A DNA stretch of 64,000 nt from an uncultured Paracoccaceae bacterium. GTDB lineage: Bacteria > Pseudomonadota > Alphaproteobacteria > Rhodobacterales > Rhodobacteraceae. Positions 52,432 to 60,525 of the stretch are shown piece after piece. Within the stretch, counting starts at the first letter, position 1. Every line of letters begins with the position of its first letter. The stretch lies in assembly GCA_947492825.1 (NCBI GenBank), contig CANLNT010000003.1:62001-126000 (forward strand). The letters are read 5' to 3'. The notes beneath the pieces were generated by a model that searched no databases, was not told the origin of the DNA, and saw nothing but the letters and a program-made list of their open reading frames with translations. The translations under genes were made by a program, and so were the position numbers.

Positions 52432-52584
52432 TCAGGGCTTGGATTGGCCCTGGCGCTTCGCAACAATCAAAGCCTGCGCGGCCTGCATTACCTGAACCTG
52501 TGAAGTTCCCGCGCGTGCATCCTCAAGCGCGGTCTGTACCTGCGCGCGAAACCACGCGTCATACGAATTGACATCAGCCGCCAC
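52432..52584 (-). CDS. orphan StbD/RelB-type antitoxin
   Basis: 50 residues. Its YDAWFRAQVQTALEDARAG core matches C-terminal segments of StbD/RelB antitoxins that wrap the RelE/ParE toxin. GTG start at 52584 after AGGAG. No toxin gene follows, since the next gene downstream is the strawberry-notch gene. It is a remnant or a free anti-toxin; the DNA-binding N-terminal part seems missing. Confidence 0.5.
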   Translation of the reverse strand: MAADVNSYDAWFRAQVQTALEDARAGTSQVQVMQAAQALIVAKRQGQSKP

Positions 52585-52731
52585 GGAAATGCTCCTCGAG
52601 ACCGAGGTGCAGCTGTTCCTTACCCGTTGGGTCCATTGCGCTTTCTCCGAATATGCTATGGGTCGATGCTACATCACCCACAGTGGTGCCGTAAACGGGA
52701 AGGCCGTAAGGTTCACAGCTAACCGGGCCAC

Positions 52732-53250
52732 TTACCGATCGGGCGCCGCTTCGACAGCCGTCTCGAACCGCTTGTCCGCCGCCGCAGCTTCTTTCAAGAG
52801 CGCATCGAAATTGTCAGGTGGGTTGCCATCTTCCAGCATCCCTTTGAAGGTCGCATAGGCATCCGTCTTGCTGCCATAGGCGCGCAGAGACTTGTCGTCG
52901 TTCACCCAGGCCACCACGATGACCTTCGCATCGCTGTTGAACCGATAGAACAGCCGATACTGCTGGAAGAATTTCGCCCGGAACCAGTGCTTGCGGTGAT
53001 CCCCGAGCGTGCTGCCTTGCCGGAACGCCGCGGCACCCGGATCTGCCGGTATGGCCTCGGTCACCAGCTTGAAGATGGCGGCCAGACGTTTCGTGGAATT
53101 TTTCTTCCGCCAAGTCTTAGGATCGCGTGCCTTACGCGCCTCGACTTCCTCGATCAGCCCTTCGAACTGGTCCAGAAAGAGCGGATGCGCATAAATCGAC
53201 CATCCGTTTACGACAAGGGGCGCTTGGGCGGGCACGCTATCGCCGGTCAT
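52732..53250 (-). CDS. yhaV: YhaV-type toxin (RNase)
   Basis: 172 residues, of standard YhaV length. RelE-like core with RLAAIFKLVTEAIPADP, HWFRAKFFQQYRLFYRF and VVAWVNDDKSLRAYGS, which are the family hallmarks. Overlaps the antitoxin stop by 4 bp. YhaV degrades mRNA and is neutralised by PrlF. Keeps the replicon in the population by post-segregational killing (established role for such pairs). Confidence 0.88.
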   Translation of the reverse strand: MTGDSVPAQAPLVVNGWSIYAHPLFLDQFEGLIEEVEARKARDPKTWRKKNSTKRLAAIFKLVTEAIPADPGAAAFRQGSTLGDHRKHWFRAKFFQQYRLFYRFNSDAKVIVVAWVNDDKSLRAYGSKTDAYATFKGMLEDGNPPDNFDALLKEAAAADKRFETAVEAAPDR

Positions 53251-53573
53251 TCATCCTCGAGCGATAGCGGCGCATCGAGATCGACGTCAACGTCTCCGAC
53301 CAGTGCTGCAAGACGATCATGCAAAGCCCCATCGAACGCCCGAATGCGGTCCGGATGCGCCTTGATATCGGCCTCGACAAAATCGAGAAAAGCTCCGAGC
53401 ACGGGATCATCCTCGTCGCTGCGCACGGGCTCGATATAGACCCTGCCACTCGGCTCGGTGCAGTAGCGAATCTGGTCGCCCTTGCCCAGCTTGAGCTGTT
53501 TGCGCACACCCGCCGGCACGGTCGTCTGATACCGATCCGTGAGTTTCGAGACATCTTGTGCGAGCGCTGTCAT
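53247..53573 (-). CDS. prlF: PrlF-type antitoxin (AbrB fold)
   Basis: 108 residues. The N-terminal swapped-hairpin AbrB/SpoVT domain (LTDRYQTTVPAGVRKQLKLGKGDQIRYC) should bind the operon's operator; the acidic C terminus binds YhaV. The start is the ATG at 53573 with AGGAGA upstream; the longer frame is not needed. Paired with yhaV in ATGA overlap. Confidence 0.87.
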   Translation of the reverse strand: MTALAQDVSKLTDRYQTTVPAGVRKQLKLGKGDQIRYCTEPSGRVYIEPVRSDEDDPVLGAFLDFVEADIKAHPDRIRAFDGALHDRLAALVGDVDVDLDAPLSLEDE

Positions 53574-53697
53574 GGCAGTCTCCTGAAAGAATGGGGTCTT
53601 TGCTGCCTGCGATAGGTAATGCATTTGCATTGCCCTGTCAAGATAAGCCGCAGGATCTGCTGTCGCCGGCAGGTCGATCAACGGTTCGGCACAGCAC

Positions 53698-54354
53698 CTA
53701 TTCTCGCCCCGCGAGATACTCCGCCAACACAGGACTGGCCACGCCCTTCGCGGAGCCGATCAGTTCCGAGCCGGAAAGCGAAGCTTTCGACAGGCGTACG
53801 AGCGCTCCGGTTTCCTCGATGCGGTAGCAGAGGCGTTTTTGCCGCCCGCGCCTGTAATGAGTCGCGGTGACAATCTGGCAAGTGCTGCCATCGGTGAGCG
53901 TCACCGGTTTTGCGAGCTTGATCTTGTCGCCTTCCTCGTAGTCCGGGATCGACGCCCAGTCCCGGCAACGCCGGCGCCAGCCATGGGCGTAGCTGCCTTC
54001 GTCTTTCAGGTTGGAGAGAAGCTCGATCAGCCCAAGAGGAGCACGAGACTCGTTCGGGCCAGCGCTTTCCTCCATGTCCTTGTAGCCCCAGCACCCATCA
54101 TCGTATCGGGTGAGGAAGACAGCGCCGAAGGTGATAGAACCGTCAGGATCGGTGACATAGGTCGTGTCCTCGACAGGGGTCTCGTCAAGATTGGTGACCC
54201 TTGCCGCCGCATACCAGGTGGAGCCGACCTTGCAGGCCTTGACCAACTCGGTCTTTCGGATGTCGGTCTCGAAGGTGCAGAGCCGGGTGATTTCCGCCTT
54301 CTCGTCCGCGTAGGATTTGACGCAGCGGTCGGTGTAGAAGGGCCAACCCATCAC
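53698..54354 (-). CDS. hypothetical protein, plasmid conserved
   Basis: 218 residues, mixed alpha/beta; CVKSYADEKAEITRLCTF at the N terminus and beta-rich middle (VEDTTYVTDPDGSITFGAVFLTRYDDGCWGYKDME). No motif of a known enzyme class. Its ATG overlaps the upstream gene's stop by 4 bp (ATGA), so they are coupled. The GCWGYKD segment recalls DUF6927-type proteins, but I am not certain. Confidence 0.65.
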   Translation of the reverse strand: MMGWPFYTDRCVKSYADEKAEITRLCTFETDIRKTELVKACKVGSTWYAAARVTNLDETPVEDTTYVTDPDGSITFGAVFLTRYDDGCWGYKDMEESAGPNESRAPLGLIELLSNLKDEGSYAHGWRRRCRDWASIPDYEEGDKIKLAKPVTLTDGSTCQIVTATHYRRGRQKRLCYRIEETGALVRLSKASLSGSELIGSAKGVASPVLAEYLAGRE

Positions 54355-54944
54355 GCCACCCTCCGGTCATCGAGTTCCATCAGCGCATCGAGCGGCACGC
54401 GATAGGGCTGCATCGAGTCGAAATCCTCGCAATTGCCGCAGTTCTGCACGATCGCGAAGGTGTCGCAGGCATCCGTGAGGATGACCCGGAAGGTGCCGCC
54501 GAGGCCCGAGGGCACTTCGTAGGTTCCGCCGATGAGATAATCCGAGACCCGGCGCACGAAGACGCGGATGCTGTGGCCATCGGTAGCAAGCCGGACCGCC
54601 CCTTGGCCACGGTCGATGAGTACCTGCACGTCATCCAGGATGTCGGTGTAGAACTGGCCGGTCAGATCGCGGAACGCCATGCGGCGCTGCGCCATCCAGT
54701 CGGTGTCCCGGAACGGGTTCATGCCGTCGGCGAAGGCAAAGGAGGGATCGGCCTGCTCGGTGGTGACGATGCGGGTGGTCGTGCCGTCGATCCCGTTCGA
54801 GCGCAGATGCACGCCATTGCCGACGATCAGGATCAGGGCGGGCCTGTCCACGGGTCCGTTCCAATTGGGCAGGAAGGTCTTGCAGGCGCGCGCATGGGCG
54901 ATCTGCGCCGCGACTGCAGAGGCCGAGAACTTGAGAATAGCCAT
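54351..54944 (-). CDS. hypothetical protein, plasmid conserved
   Basis: 197 residues, mixed alpha/beta. The start is the ATG at 54944 (MAILKFSASAVAAQ). Motif-like RGQGAVRLATDGHSIRVFVRRVSDYLIGGTYE suggests a beta sandwich. No homology I can name. First gene of a coupled pair with 53698, 76 bp downstream of the ParB-like gene and on the same strand. Confidence 0.62.
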   Translation of the reverse strand: MAILKFSASAVAAQIAHARACKTFLPNWNGPVDRPALILIVGNGVHLRSNGIDGTTTRIVTTEQADPSFAFADGMNPFRDTDWMAQRRMAFRDLTGQFYTDILDDVQVLIDRGQGAVRLATDGHSIRVFVRRVSDYLIGGTYEVPSGLGGTFRVILTDACDTFAIVQNCGNCEDFDSMQPYRVPLDALMELDDRRVA

Positions 54945-55020
54945 GGTGATGTCTTTCTGTTGGGTGTGGGAGGGTCAACCCGCGCGCGCGGCATGGCCTA
55001 CGCGCGGGTCGCTGGAGCGC

Positions 55021-56997
55021 TCAGGCCGCCTGCGCAGCCTCGCTGTCAGGCTCGGGGGTTTCCGCAATGGGCGCCGTCTCTTTACAGGCGACAACGGCGG
55101 TCTGCATCATCGGCGGACACCAGGCCGCCACGGCAGCGCGCTGCGCGTCCGTAAGCGTGGCGAAGGGCTCGGCAAAGAGCTTGTCGCAAAAAGCGACGAT
55201 CTCCTTCTTGCTCGACGAGGCCAGCGTGACCGCCTCCTGGGCCAGACCCAGATCCTCGCCAAGGATTTTCAGCAGCCAGGCCTTCTTGAAGCGATTGAAC
55301 AGCGCCGCATTCGGCGTCCAGTGAGCGCGGATGTCCGGCATGATCTCGATCTCGAAATCATGCATCAGGCTGTCGCGCTGACGGTCCCGGGCGAAGCAGG
55401 ACTGCGTGGTGCTGGCCGTCGCATAGGCCACGAGCTTGGCCTTCTCACTAGCCTCGAGCGCGCGAAACGCCGCGAACTGATCGGCGGGCGGGCGGGTGTC
55501 ATCGAGCCAGGACAGATCAAGCGCATCATGCGCCGCCGCCACCTGCTCGAGCGAGGTTGCGTCGATCTCGTCCATCTTGGCGTGGTTGCGGTTTTCCTTC
55601 CGGGCCTCGACCTTTATCGCCTGCGTGACGCTCATGCCGCGACCCAGAACGTCACTCACCAGTTTGAAGAGCGTCAGATCGAGCGTGACCTCCGGATGCA
55701 GTGCCATCGCGGCCCCGAGCGCCATGGCCCGCTCGGTCTTGAGGTCTTCGGCCAGCGAGGCCGGGTAGGTGATCTCGCCCGCTTCGGACTCGTCCTTGTC
55801 GCCCTGTACACCTGAGGCGCTGCGCGCTGCCTCCTGCTTGTCCTCGGGGCGCACAAGGCCCACATGAATCGTCACCTTCCCATTCGACCACGAGGCGATA
55901 ACCCCGGCCCGCGCCAGATCCTCGGCGCTGTAGGCCTCCTGCAGGTCGCGGGCTTCGTCTTCCAAGGCGTCCACGCGCTCGTAAAGCGCGTTGTAGGCTT
56001 CGTCCTCGAGCCCCTCATCCTCCATCTCGAGCTGGAGTTGCTCGAGCTCGGTGGTGATCTCGTCGATGCGCTTCTGTGCCTCTTCATCCGGTTCGATCAG
56101 GCCGGGATAGACGCGGCCGTAGTCGGCCATGGTCGCGTAATCATAGCGCACCATCGCATCTGCCCAGGCAAAGCCCAGTTTTGCGCGGGCCTGCTCAGCG
56201 GCAGCCCCGAGTTTCTCGAGCAGGATAGTCTCGACCAGCGCCGCATCCTCGAGCACGGAATGCTCTTCCAGAAGGTCAGCCGCGACGGCACCGCCACGCG
56301 CCTCGTAGTCTTCGCGCACGAAAACCCCGATATCGTCGCTGACCTGCACCCCGCGGGATTTGAGCGCCTGACGGACAGTATAGGCCTGCAGGTAGCTGTC
56401 CTCCTTGGTGAGCGCCTCGAAGACCTCCTTCTGCACCTCCTGGCTGGGATGCTCGGCAAAGGCCTTCATCGTGTCGAGCGTGATCACTTTGGCCCGGGCC
56501 GCAGTGCGGATGTCGGGGTGGATCAGGCCATAGCGCAACCGGCCTTTCACGGCCGCCACCGTGGTGCCGAAAGTCTTTGCGATCGTCTCGGGCGTCTGTC
56601 CGTCGACCTCCATCATCCGCGCGAAGGCCTCGAATTCGTCGATGGCATTCATCGGCGCTTGCGTGATGTTCTCGGCGAGCGACAGAGCCGTGGTGACGTC
56701 GCAATCCTCGGGCACGAGGCGGCAGTCGATCTTGGTCTTCGCGGTGAACCCCTTGGCGGCCTTGTCTGCGACCAGCTCGTTCAGCGCGGCATGACGGCGG
56801 CCACCGGCAAGCACGGCATATTTCCCGTCAAGCTTCTGGACGAGGAGCGGCTGAAGTAGACCCAGCACAGCGATGCTGGCCTTCAGATGCGCGATGTTCT
56901 CGGAGTCATAGGTTTCCGGCGAGTTGCTGCGCACGTTGGCGGGATGGGCAGTCAGATCACCGATAGCGACGGAGACGGGTTTGAAACTTGCGGTCAT
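55021..56997 (-). CDS. large ParB-like nuclease-domain protein
   Basis: 658 residues. An N-terminal ParB domain (about 5-110: IAHLKASIAVLGLLQPLLVQ, VLAGGRRHAAL, ENITQAPMNAIDEFEAFARM) is followed by the HTH-containing middle (PETIAKTFGTTVAAVKGRLRYG) and a long acidic coiled-coil tail (about 290-350). It is not the RepB of this replicon, which lies at 61820. Such proteins on plasmids are often annotated as ParB/RepB/Spo0J nuclease-domain proteins; ParB-fold CTP-binding switches are known. The start is the ATG at 56997. Confidence 0.83.
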   Translation of the reverse strand: MTASFKPVSVAIGDLTAHPANVRSNSPETYDSENIAHLKASIAVLGLLQPLLVQKLDGKYAVLAGGRRHAALNELVADKAAKGFTAKTKIDCRLVPEDCDVTTALSLAENITQAPMNAIDEFEAFARMMEVDGQTPETIAKTFGTTVAAVKGRLRYGLIHPDIRTAARAKVITLDTMKAFAEHPSQEVQKEVFEALTKEDSYLQAYTVRQALKSRGVQVSDDIGVFVREDYEARGGAVAADLLEEHSVLEDAALVETILLEKLGAAAEQARAKLGFAWADAMVRYDYATMADYGRVYPGLIEPDEEAQKRIDEITTELEQLQLEMEDEGLEDEAYNALYERVDALEDEARDLQEAYSAEDLARAGVIASWSNGKVTIHVGLVRPEDKQEAARSASGVQGDKDESEAGEITYPASLAEDLKTERAMALGAAMALHPEVTLDLTLFKLVSDVLGRGMSVTQAIKVEARKENRNHAKMDEIDATSLEQVAAAHDALDLSWLDDTRPPADQFAAFRALEASEKAKLVAYATASTTQSCFARDRQRDSLMHDFEIEIMPDIRAHWTPNAALFNRFKKAWLLKILGEDLGLAQEAVTLASSSKKEIVAFCDKLFAEPFATLTDAQRAAVAAWCPPMMQTAVVACKETAPIAETPEPDSEAAQAA

Positions 56998-57078
56998 GGG
57001 ATGTCCTTCTCGATGGGTATGGTGTGGCCCGCGCGCTTGCGCGTGACCAATCCCCGGCTTCGGGGATCAACACGACCA

Positions 57079-57114
57079 AAGGCCCACTCTCCCTTTGTGG
57101 GATCAGTGGGCCTT
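57079..57114. terminator. strong hairpin between the DUF3768 gene and the ParB-like gene
   Basis: AAGGCCCACT and AGTGGGCCTT with a 16-base loop, 39 bp after the DUF3768 stop and 82 bp before the ParB-like start, on the minus strand. TTTGG follows, so it may terminate or attenuate. Confidence 0.5.
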
Positions 57115-57152
57115 CATCGGCTGCGATGTCAGGGGGGGAGTGCCCTGCCCCT

Positions 57153-57542
57153 CTACCAGTCGCGCGCCATCATGATGGTCAGCACGCGCATGGTGGTGGC
57201 GGGATTGTCCGGGGTCTCAGCCCCATAGCGGAAGTCGGAATCCGCCTCATAGAGATCGATCTTCCAGAACACGGTCTCACCCCGGATCTCGACCGCCCCG
57301 AAATCATGCCAGCCCTCGGGGTCATTCTCGGGCTCGAACGCGGCAAACTCACCAGTTGCCTTCACCGCCTCGGCCATGAAGCCGTCGCCAGCCTCCATAA
57401 TCGAGCGGGTCACATGCATGCGGCCCTGGATGGGCTGCTCGGGCGGCACTCCAAGGCACGCGAGCCTGCGAAACGCGTCGTTCTGCGCTGCGATCACACT
57501 CGGATCAGGGCGGTCTGTCTGGGGTTGTGCGGTGTTGGTCAT
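57153..57542 (-). CDS. DUF3768 family protein
   Basis: 129 residues with the family core IAAQNDAFRRL, GRMHVTRSI, NDPEGWHDFGAVE and VFWKIDLYEAD, ending MRVLTIMMARDW. Small basic-acidic alpha/beta protein found on many alphaproteobacterial plasmids next to ardC and parB-like genes. Role unknown. ATG at 57542 with GAGGAATG upstream. Confidence 0.82.
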   Translation of the reverse strand: MTNTAQPQTDRPDPSVIAAQNDAFRRLACLGVPPEQPIQGRMHVTRSIMEAGDGFMAEAVKATGEFAAFEPENDPEGWHDFGAVEIRGETVFWKIDLYEADSDFRYGAETPDNPATTMRVLTIMMARDW

Positions 57543-57610
57543 GGGGCATTCCTCTGTGAAGTTGAAACACCCATCTCAAAGCCTGCTTTTTCTTTTCCGG
57601 CACACATCCC

Positions 57611-58549
57611 TTAAGCGGCCTCGGCGTCCTCCCCTGCCCTCCCCGCCTCCGACCGTGCGATCAGGTAGTCGCAGGCGCGCTGCGCGTCAGCGGCGTGCTT
57701 GAAGATGGCGCCCTTGTCCGAGCGCAGAACGCGCAGCCAATTGTAGAGATACGCCGCGTTCATCTCGAGCGTATGGGCCGTAAAGCCGAGCGTCTGGCCA
57801 AGGAACACCGAAGTCAGCTCGGCGACGATCTCTTCGCGGGCATAGGCCGTGTTGCCGAAGCGCGAGAGGCCGTAGTCGCGGTTCAGCCGATGACGCGCCT
57901 TGGTGGCATGGGCGAGCTCATGCGCCCAGACCCCGTAGAAATTCCGCGGGTTCTCGAACCGCGAAATCGATGGCATGAAGACCTTATCCACGGGCGGCAG
58001 ATAGTAGGCTTCCGTCCCCGTGAAGACGGTCGTGATGTCGATGGCGTCGAAAAACGCCTGCATGTGCGGGATAGGCTCGGACGGCGGATGTTCGGGTGCC
58101 GGCTCCGGATCCGGGAAGAAGCTGTCGGGCAAGCCCTCGATCTGGCAGGCATTGAACACGCGGTAGGATTTCTGGAATCGAAAGACGCGGGCCTCCTCAG
58201 AGCGATCATCCCCGTCGATACGGTCGTCCTCATCGTTAGCGGTCGTCCGGCTTTGTCCGTAGTAGACGACGACAGACGACTTCTCGCCGTTGCGAACCTT
58301 TGCATCCAAGGCATTGGCCTGCGGAAGCGTCATCCAGAAGGGCGAGCTGTGGCCCGCCATCACGGTGCGCATGGTCAGCAGGAAGTTGTTCACGCCTTGG
58401 TAGGGTTCACCGCCCACGCGCAGCGGTTTTGAGCTGCCACCTGCCGTCCAGGTTTTGCGCCACGGCAGGACGCCGCGCTCGATGATGCGGATGATTTCGT
58501 TTGTGATGACCTCGGAAGCATCGAATTTGGGCGTGCGGGATCGGGCCAT
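57611..58549 (-). CDS. ardC: ArdC-like antirestriction protein
   Basis: 312 residues. N-terminal ssDNA-binding domain (about 10-130, with LPWRKTW, YQGVNNFLL) and C-terminal zincin-like metallopeptidase with HELAHATKARH (zinc site HExxH). ArdC binds single-stranded DNA entering a recipient and is known to blunt restriction. The ATG at 58549 (MARSRTPKFD) is preferred; the earlier frame opens to 58633. Likely anti-defence cargo that is expressed early after transfer (inference). Confidence 0.88.
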   Translation of the reverse strand: MARSRTPKFDASEVITNEIIRIIERGVLPWRKTWTAGGSSKPLRVGGEPYQGVNNFLLTMRTVMAGHSSPFWMTLPQANALDAKVRNGEKSSVVVYYGQSRTTANDEDDRIDGDDRSEEARVFRFQKSYRVFNACQIEGLPDSFFPDPEPAPEHPPSEPIPHMQAFFDAIDITTVFTGTEAYYLPPVDKVFMPSISRFENPRNFYGVWAHELAHATKARHRLNRDYGLSRFGNTAYAREEIVAELTSVFLGQTLGFTAHTLEMNAAYLYNWLRVLRSDKGAIFKHAADAQRACDYLIARSEAGRAGEDAEAA

Positions 58550-58589
58550 GGCTGGCGTCCTTTCGAGTTTTGGTGAAGGGGAATGGGGA

Positions 58590-59075
58590 TCAGATTGACC
58601 GACGGGGCCGCGGATCGTTGGTGATGCTGGCACCGAGCTTTACGACCATGTCGATGTAGGTGGTCAGCGAGACGGACCTGCCAGGACCGCAAGGGTCAGG
58701 GTCGACAGATCCGTCCTGCGCCACCCGCGGCAGGTTCGCAAAGGCGATGACATCGGTGACGGGTCGGAGATCGATGAAGGGCGTCCCTCGTGCGACCGCA
58801 AGAGCGGCCAACGGAAAGCGCTCGATCGGCGCGAAACTCGAGACGGTGGTCCAGCCGAGATGGAGGAACGTCCCACCCTCCCCGCAGATCACATGCGCGT
58901 TTGGCAATGACGCCGCCTGCTTCAGATAGCCGAGATCACGCAGGACGATCTGGCGTTCGAGCCGTTGTGCCAGCGCCGTCTGGCCAGTTCGGCGCAGCTC
59001 TCTATGCCGCCACCAAGAGGCTGCGGTTGCGCGGAGCACGCGCAAGACACCTGTTTGCATGGGAATGCCCTTCAT
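58590..59075 (-). CDS. hypothetical protein
   Basis: 161 residues. The N terminus is basic and helical (RATAASWWRHRELRRTGQTALAQRLERQI); the remainder has alternating hydrophobic strands with DLRPVTDVIAFANLPRVAQDG. No family recognised. The ATG at 59075 (MKGIPM) is likely, or one five codons on. Same strand as ardC, 40 bp upstream of it. Confidence 0.6.
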   Translation of the reverse strand: MKGIPMQTGVLRVLRATAASWWRHRELRRTGQTALAQRLERQIVLRDLGYLKQAASLPNAHVICGEGGTFLHLGWTTVSSFAPIERFPLAALAVARGTPFIDLRPVTDVIAFANLPRVAQDGSVDPDPCGPGRSVSLTTYIDMVVKLGASITNDPRPRRSI

Positions 59076-59430
59076 CAGGAACGGCAGACCGGAACCCGGC
59101 CCGGACCCATCTGAGGGACCCCAAAGGCCCTCATCCGTCAGTCACAGAACCCGAAGAACACTTTTACTTTTCACCAGCCAAACGGTCCGGGATAACTGCC
59201 GATGGTCCGACACCACCGCGGACCCCAGTGGCTGCATGCAGTAAGTGCCGGTTCCGGTCCAAAATCGGCAAGCCAAATCGGCAAACCCGGTCCGACTGCC
59301 GCAGTCTTTGACATATTATCAATAACTTATCTGATGTTCTCGATCGCCAAAAAGCAGAAGCTCCGGCGTTCAGAGCAATGCAGCGTTTCGGAAGAGCATG
59401 GGAAACGAAGGCTCAGCACCTCCTGACAGC
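59076..59430. other. intergenic stretch, nothing recognised
   Basis: Divergent region between the minus-strand backbone and the TA operon. TTGACA at about 59308 is a possible -35 element, without a good -10 at 17 bp. No gene. Confidence 0.3.
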
Positions 59431-59469
59431 TTGAATTTCAGCCATATTGCCGCTATATACCGTCAATAT
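59431..59469 (+). promoter_or_regulatory. TA-operon promoter with overlapping operator
   Basis: TTGAAT (59431-59436), 17 bp, TATATA (59454-59459): a good sigma-70-type promoter. The inverted half-sites ATATTG (59444-59449) and CAATAT (59464-59469) straddle its -10, the layout expected for autoregulation by an Xre-type antitoxin. Confidence 0.6.
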
Positions 59470-59488
59470 CACTGTAGGAGCATAGATC

Positions 59489-59839
59489 ATGCACATCACG
59501 AACTTTGCTGAAGCTGGGCAATTCGAACCGCGCAAGATCGCCGCGGTGCTACGCACATCAGCAGAAGAGATCGCATTGACCGTCGGCTTGGGCAAAGACG
59601 CGCTGCAGAGGCGAGCCCGCATCGGTTCGGACAAGACACAGCGCCGCCTGCGCGAATTGGTAGAGGTGCTGAATAAAGTCGAGCCTCGCTTCGGCTCGGA
59701 ACTGATGGCCTATGCATGGTACCGGTCAGAGCCCCTGCCCGGCTTTGATGGCCGGACAGCCATGCAGCTGGTGCAGGAAGGCAAAGCTCAGCAAGTTCTG
59801 GAATACATCGATGCGGTCGATGCGGGCGTCTTTGCCTGA
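59489..59839 (+). CDS. MbcA/ParS/Xre-type antitoxin
   Basis: 116 residues: N-terminal Xre-like helix-turn-helix, then a DUF2384 domain (about 55-116) with RFGSELMAYAWYRSEPLPGF and RTAMQLVQEGKAQQVLEYID. Binds and blocks RES toxins. TAGGAG precedes the ATG at 59489. Its stop shares a base with the toxin ATG (TGATG). Confidence 0.88.
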   Translation: MHITNFAEAGQFEPRKIAAVLRTSAEEIALTVGLGKDALQRRARIGSDKTQRRLRELVEVLNKVEPRFGSELMAYAWYRSEPLPGFDGRTAMQLVQEGKAQQVLEYIDAVDAGVFA

Positions 59840-60351
59840 TGCCGCTGAAAGATGGGCGCTACACAGGGCCACTCTATCGCGCCCTAAACCCGGTCTATGC
59901 GCGTGAACCTCTGTCCGGAAGAGGCGCTGAACTCTATGGAGGGCGCTTTAACGCCAAGGGCACCCCTGCCCTCTACACCTCGCTGGATCCCGCCACCGCT
60001 CTTAGAGAAGCCAATCAGGTTGGTAGCCTGCAACCCACAACCCTGGTGTCCTACAAGGCCGACCTTGGGCCTATTTTCGATACCCGCAATCAGGACGGAC
60101 TTGACCGGTATGGCGCGACCGAGGCGATGCTTGCCGACCCTTCATGGCGCATGAAGATGCTCGATGGCCAATCAGTTCCGACACAGGAATTGGCACGCGC
60201 GCTCATAGCAGATCGGTTTGCGGGGCTCCTGATCAAGAGTTTTGCGAAGGGTGCGTCGTCGTCGGACTTCAACATCGTCCTGTGGGCCTGGACTGACAAT
60301 AAAGGTTCTTTGGAATTGGTGGATGACGAAGAGCGGCTGTCACGCATGTGA
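59839..60351 (+). CDS. RES-domain toxin
   Basis: 170 residues. RES domain with YRALNPVYAREPLSGRGAELYGGRFNAKG-type core (R, E and S residues recoverable) and GTPALYTSLDPATALREAN, GLLIKSFAKGASSSDFNIVLWAW. RES toxins consume NAD+. Coupled to the antitoxin. Stabilises the plasmid; downstream lie the two candidate parS sites and repC on the other strand. Confidence 0.88.
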   Translation: MPLKDGRYTGPLYRALNPVYAREPLSGRGAELYGGRFNAKGTPALYTSLDPATALREANQVGSLQPTTLVSYKADLGPIFDTRNQDGLDRYGATEAMLADPSWRMKMLDGQSVPTQELARALIADRFAGLLIKSFAKGASSSDFNIVLWAWTDNKGSLELVDDEERLSRM

Positions 60352-60374
60352 GTTGTGAGACTTGGTGCCGGATC

Positions 60375-60392
60375 TGTCCACCGCGGTGGACA
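60375..60392. other. candidate parS site 1 (18-bp palindrome)
   Basis: TGTCCACCGCGGTGGACA, a perfect palindrome, 24 bp past the RES toxin stop. The same 16-bp core recurs at 60509. RepABC plasmids carry short palindromic parS sites bound by RepB, often near repC. Confidence 0.65.
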
Positions 60393-60508
60393 TCGGCCGG
60401 TCGGAGGAACACGGAATGACCGCAAAGTATCGCCTTGTTGGAATTTGGCTCGATGGCTTTGTTGCATGTGGAGACACCGCGCGTCAGTGGACCAGTTGCC
60501 AGTCAAGC

Positions 60509-60524
60509 GTCCACCGCGGTGGAC
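60509..60524. other. candidate parS site 2 (16-bp palindrome)
   Basis: GTCCACCGCGGTGGAC, the same core as at 60376-60391, one base before the repC stop on the other strand. Spacing between the two centres is 133 bp. Confidence 0.65.
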
Positions 60525-60525
60525 A

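Noticed and set aside
55864-56859. 331-codon frame opposite the ParB-like gene
   Set aside because: Complement of a high-GC gene without a start signal.
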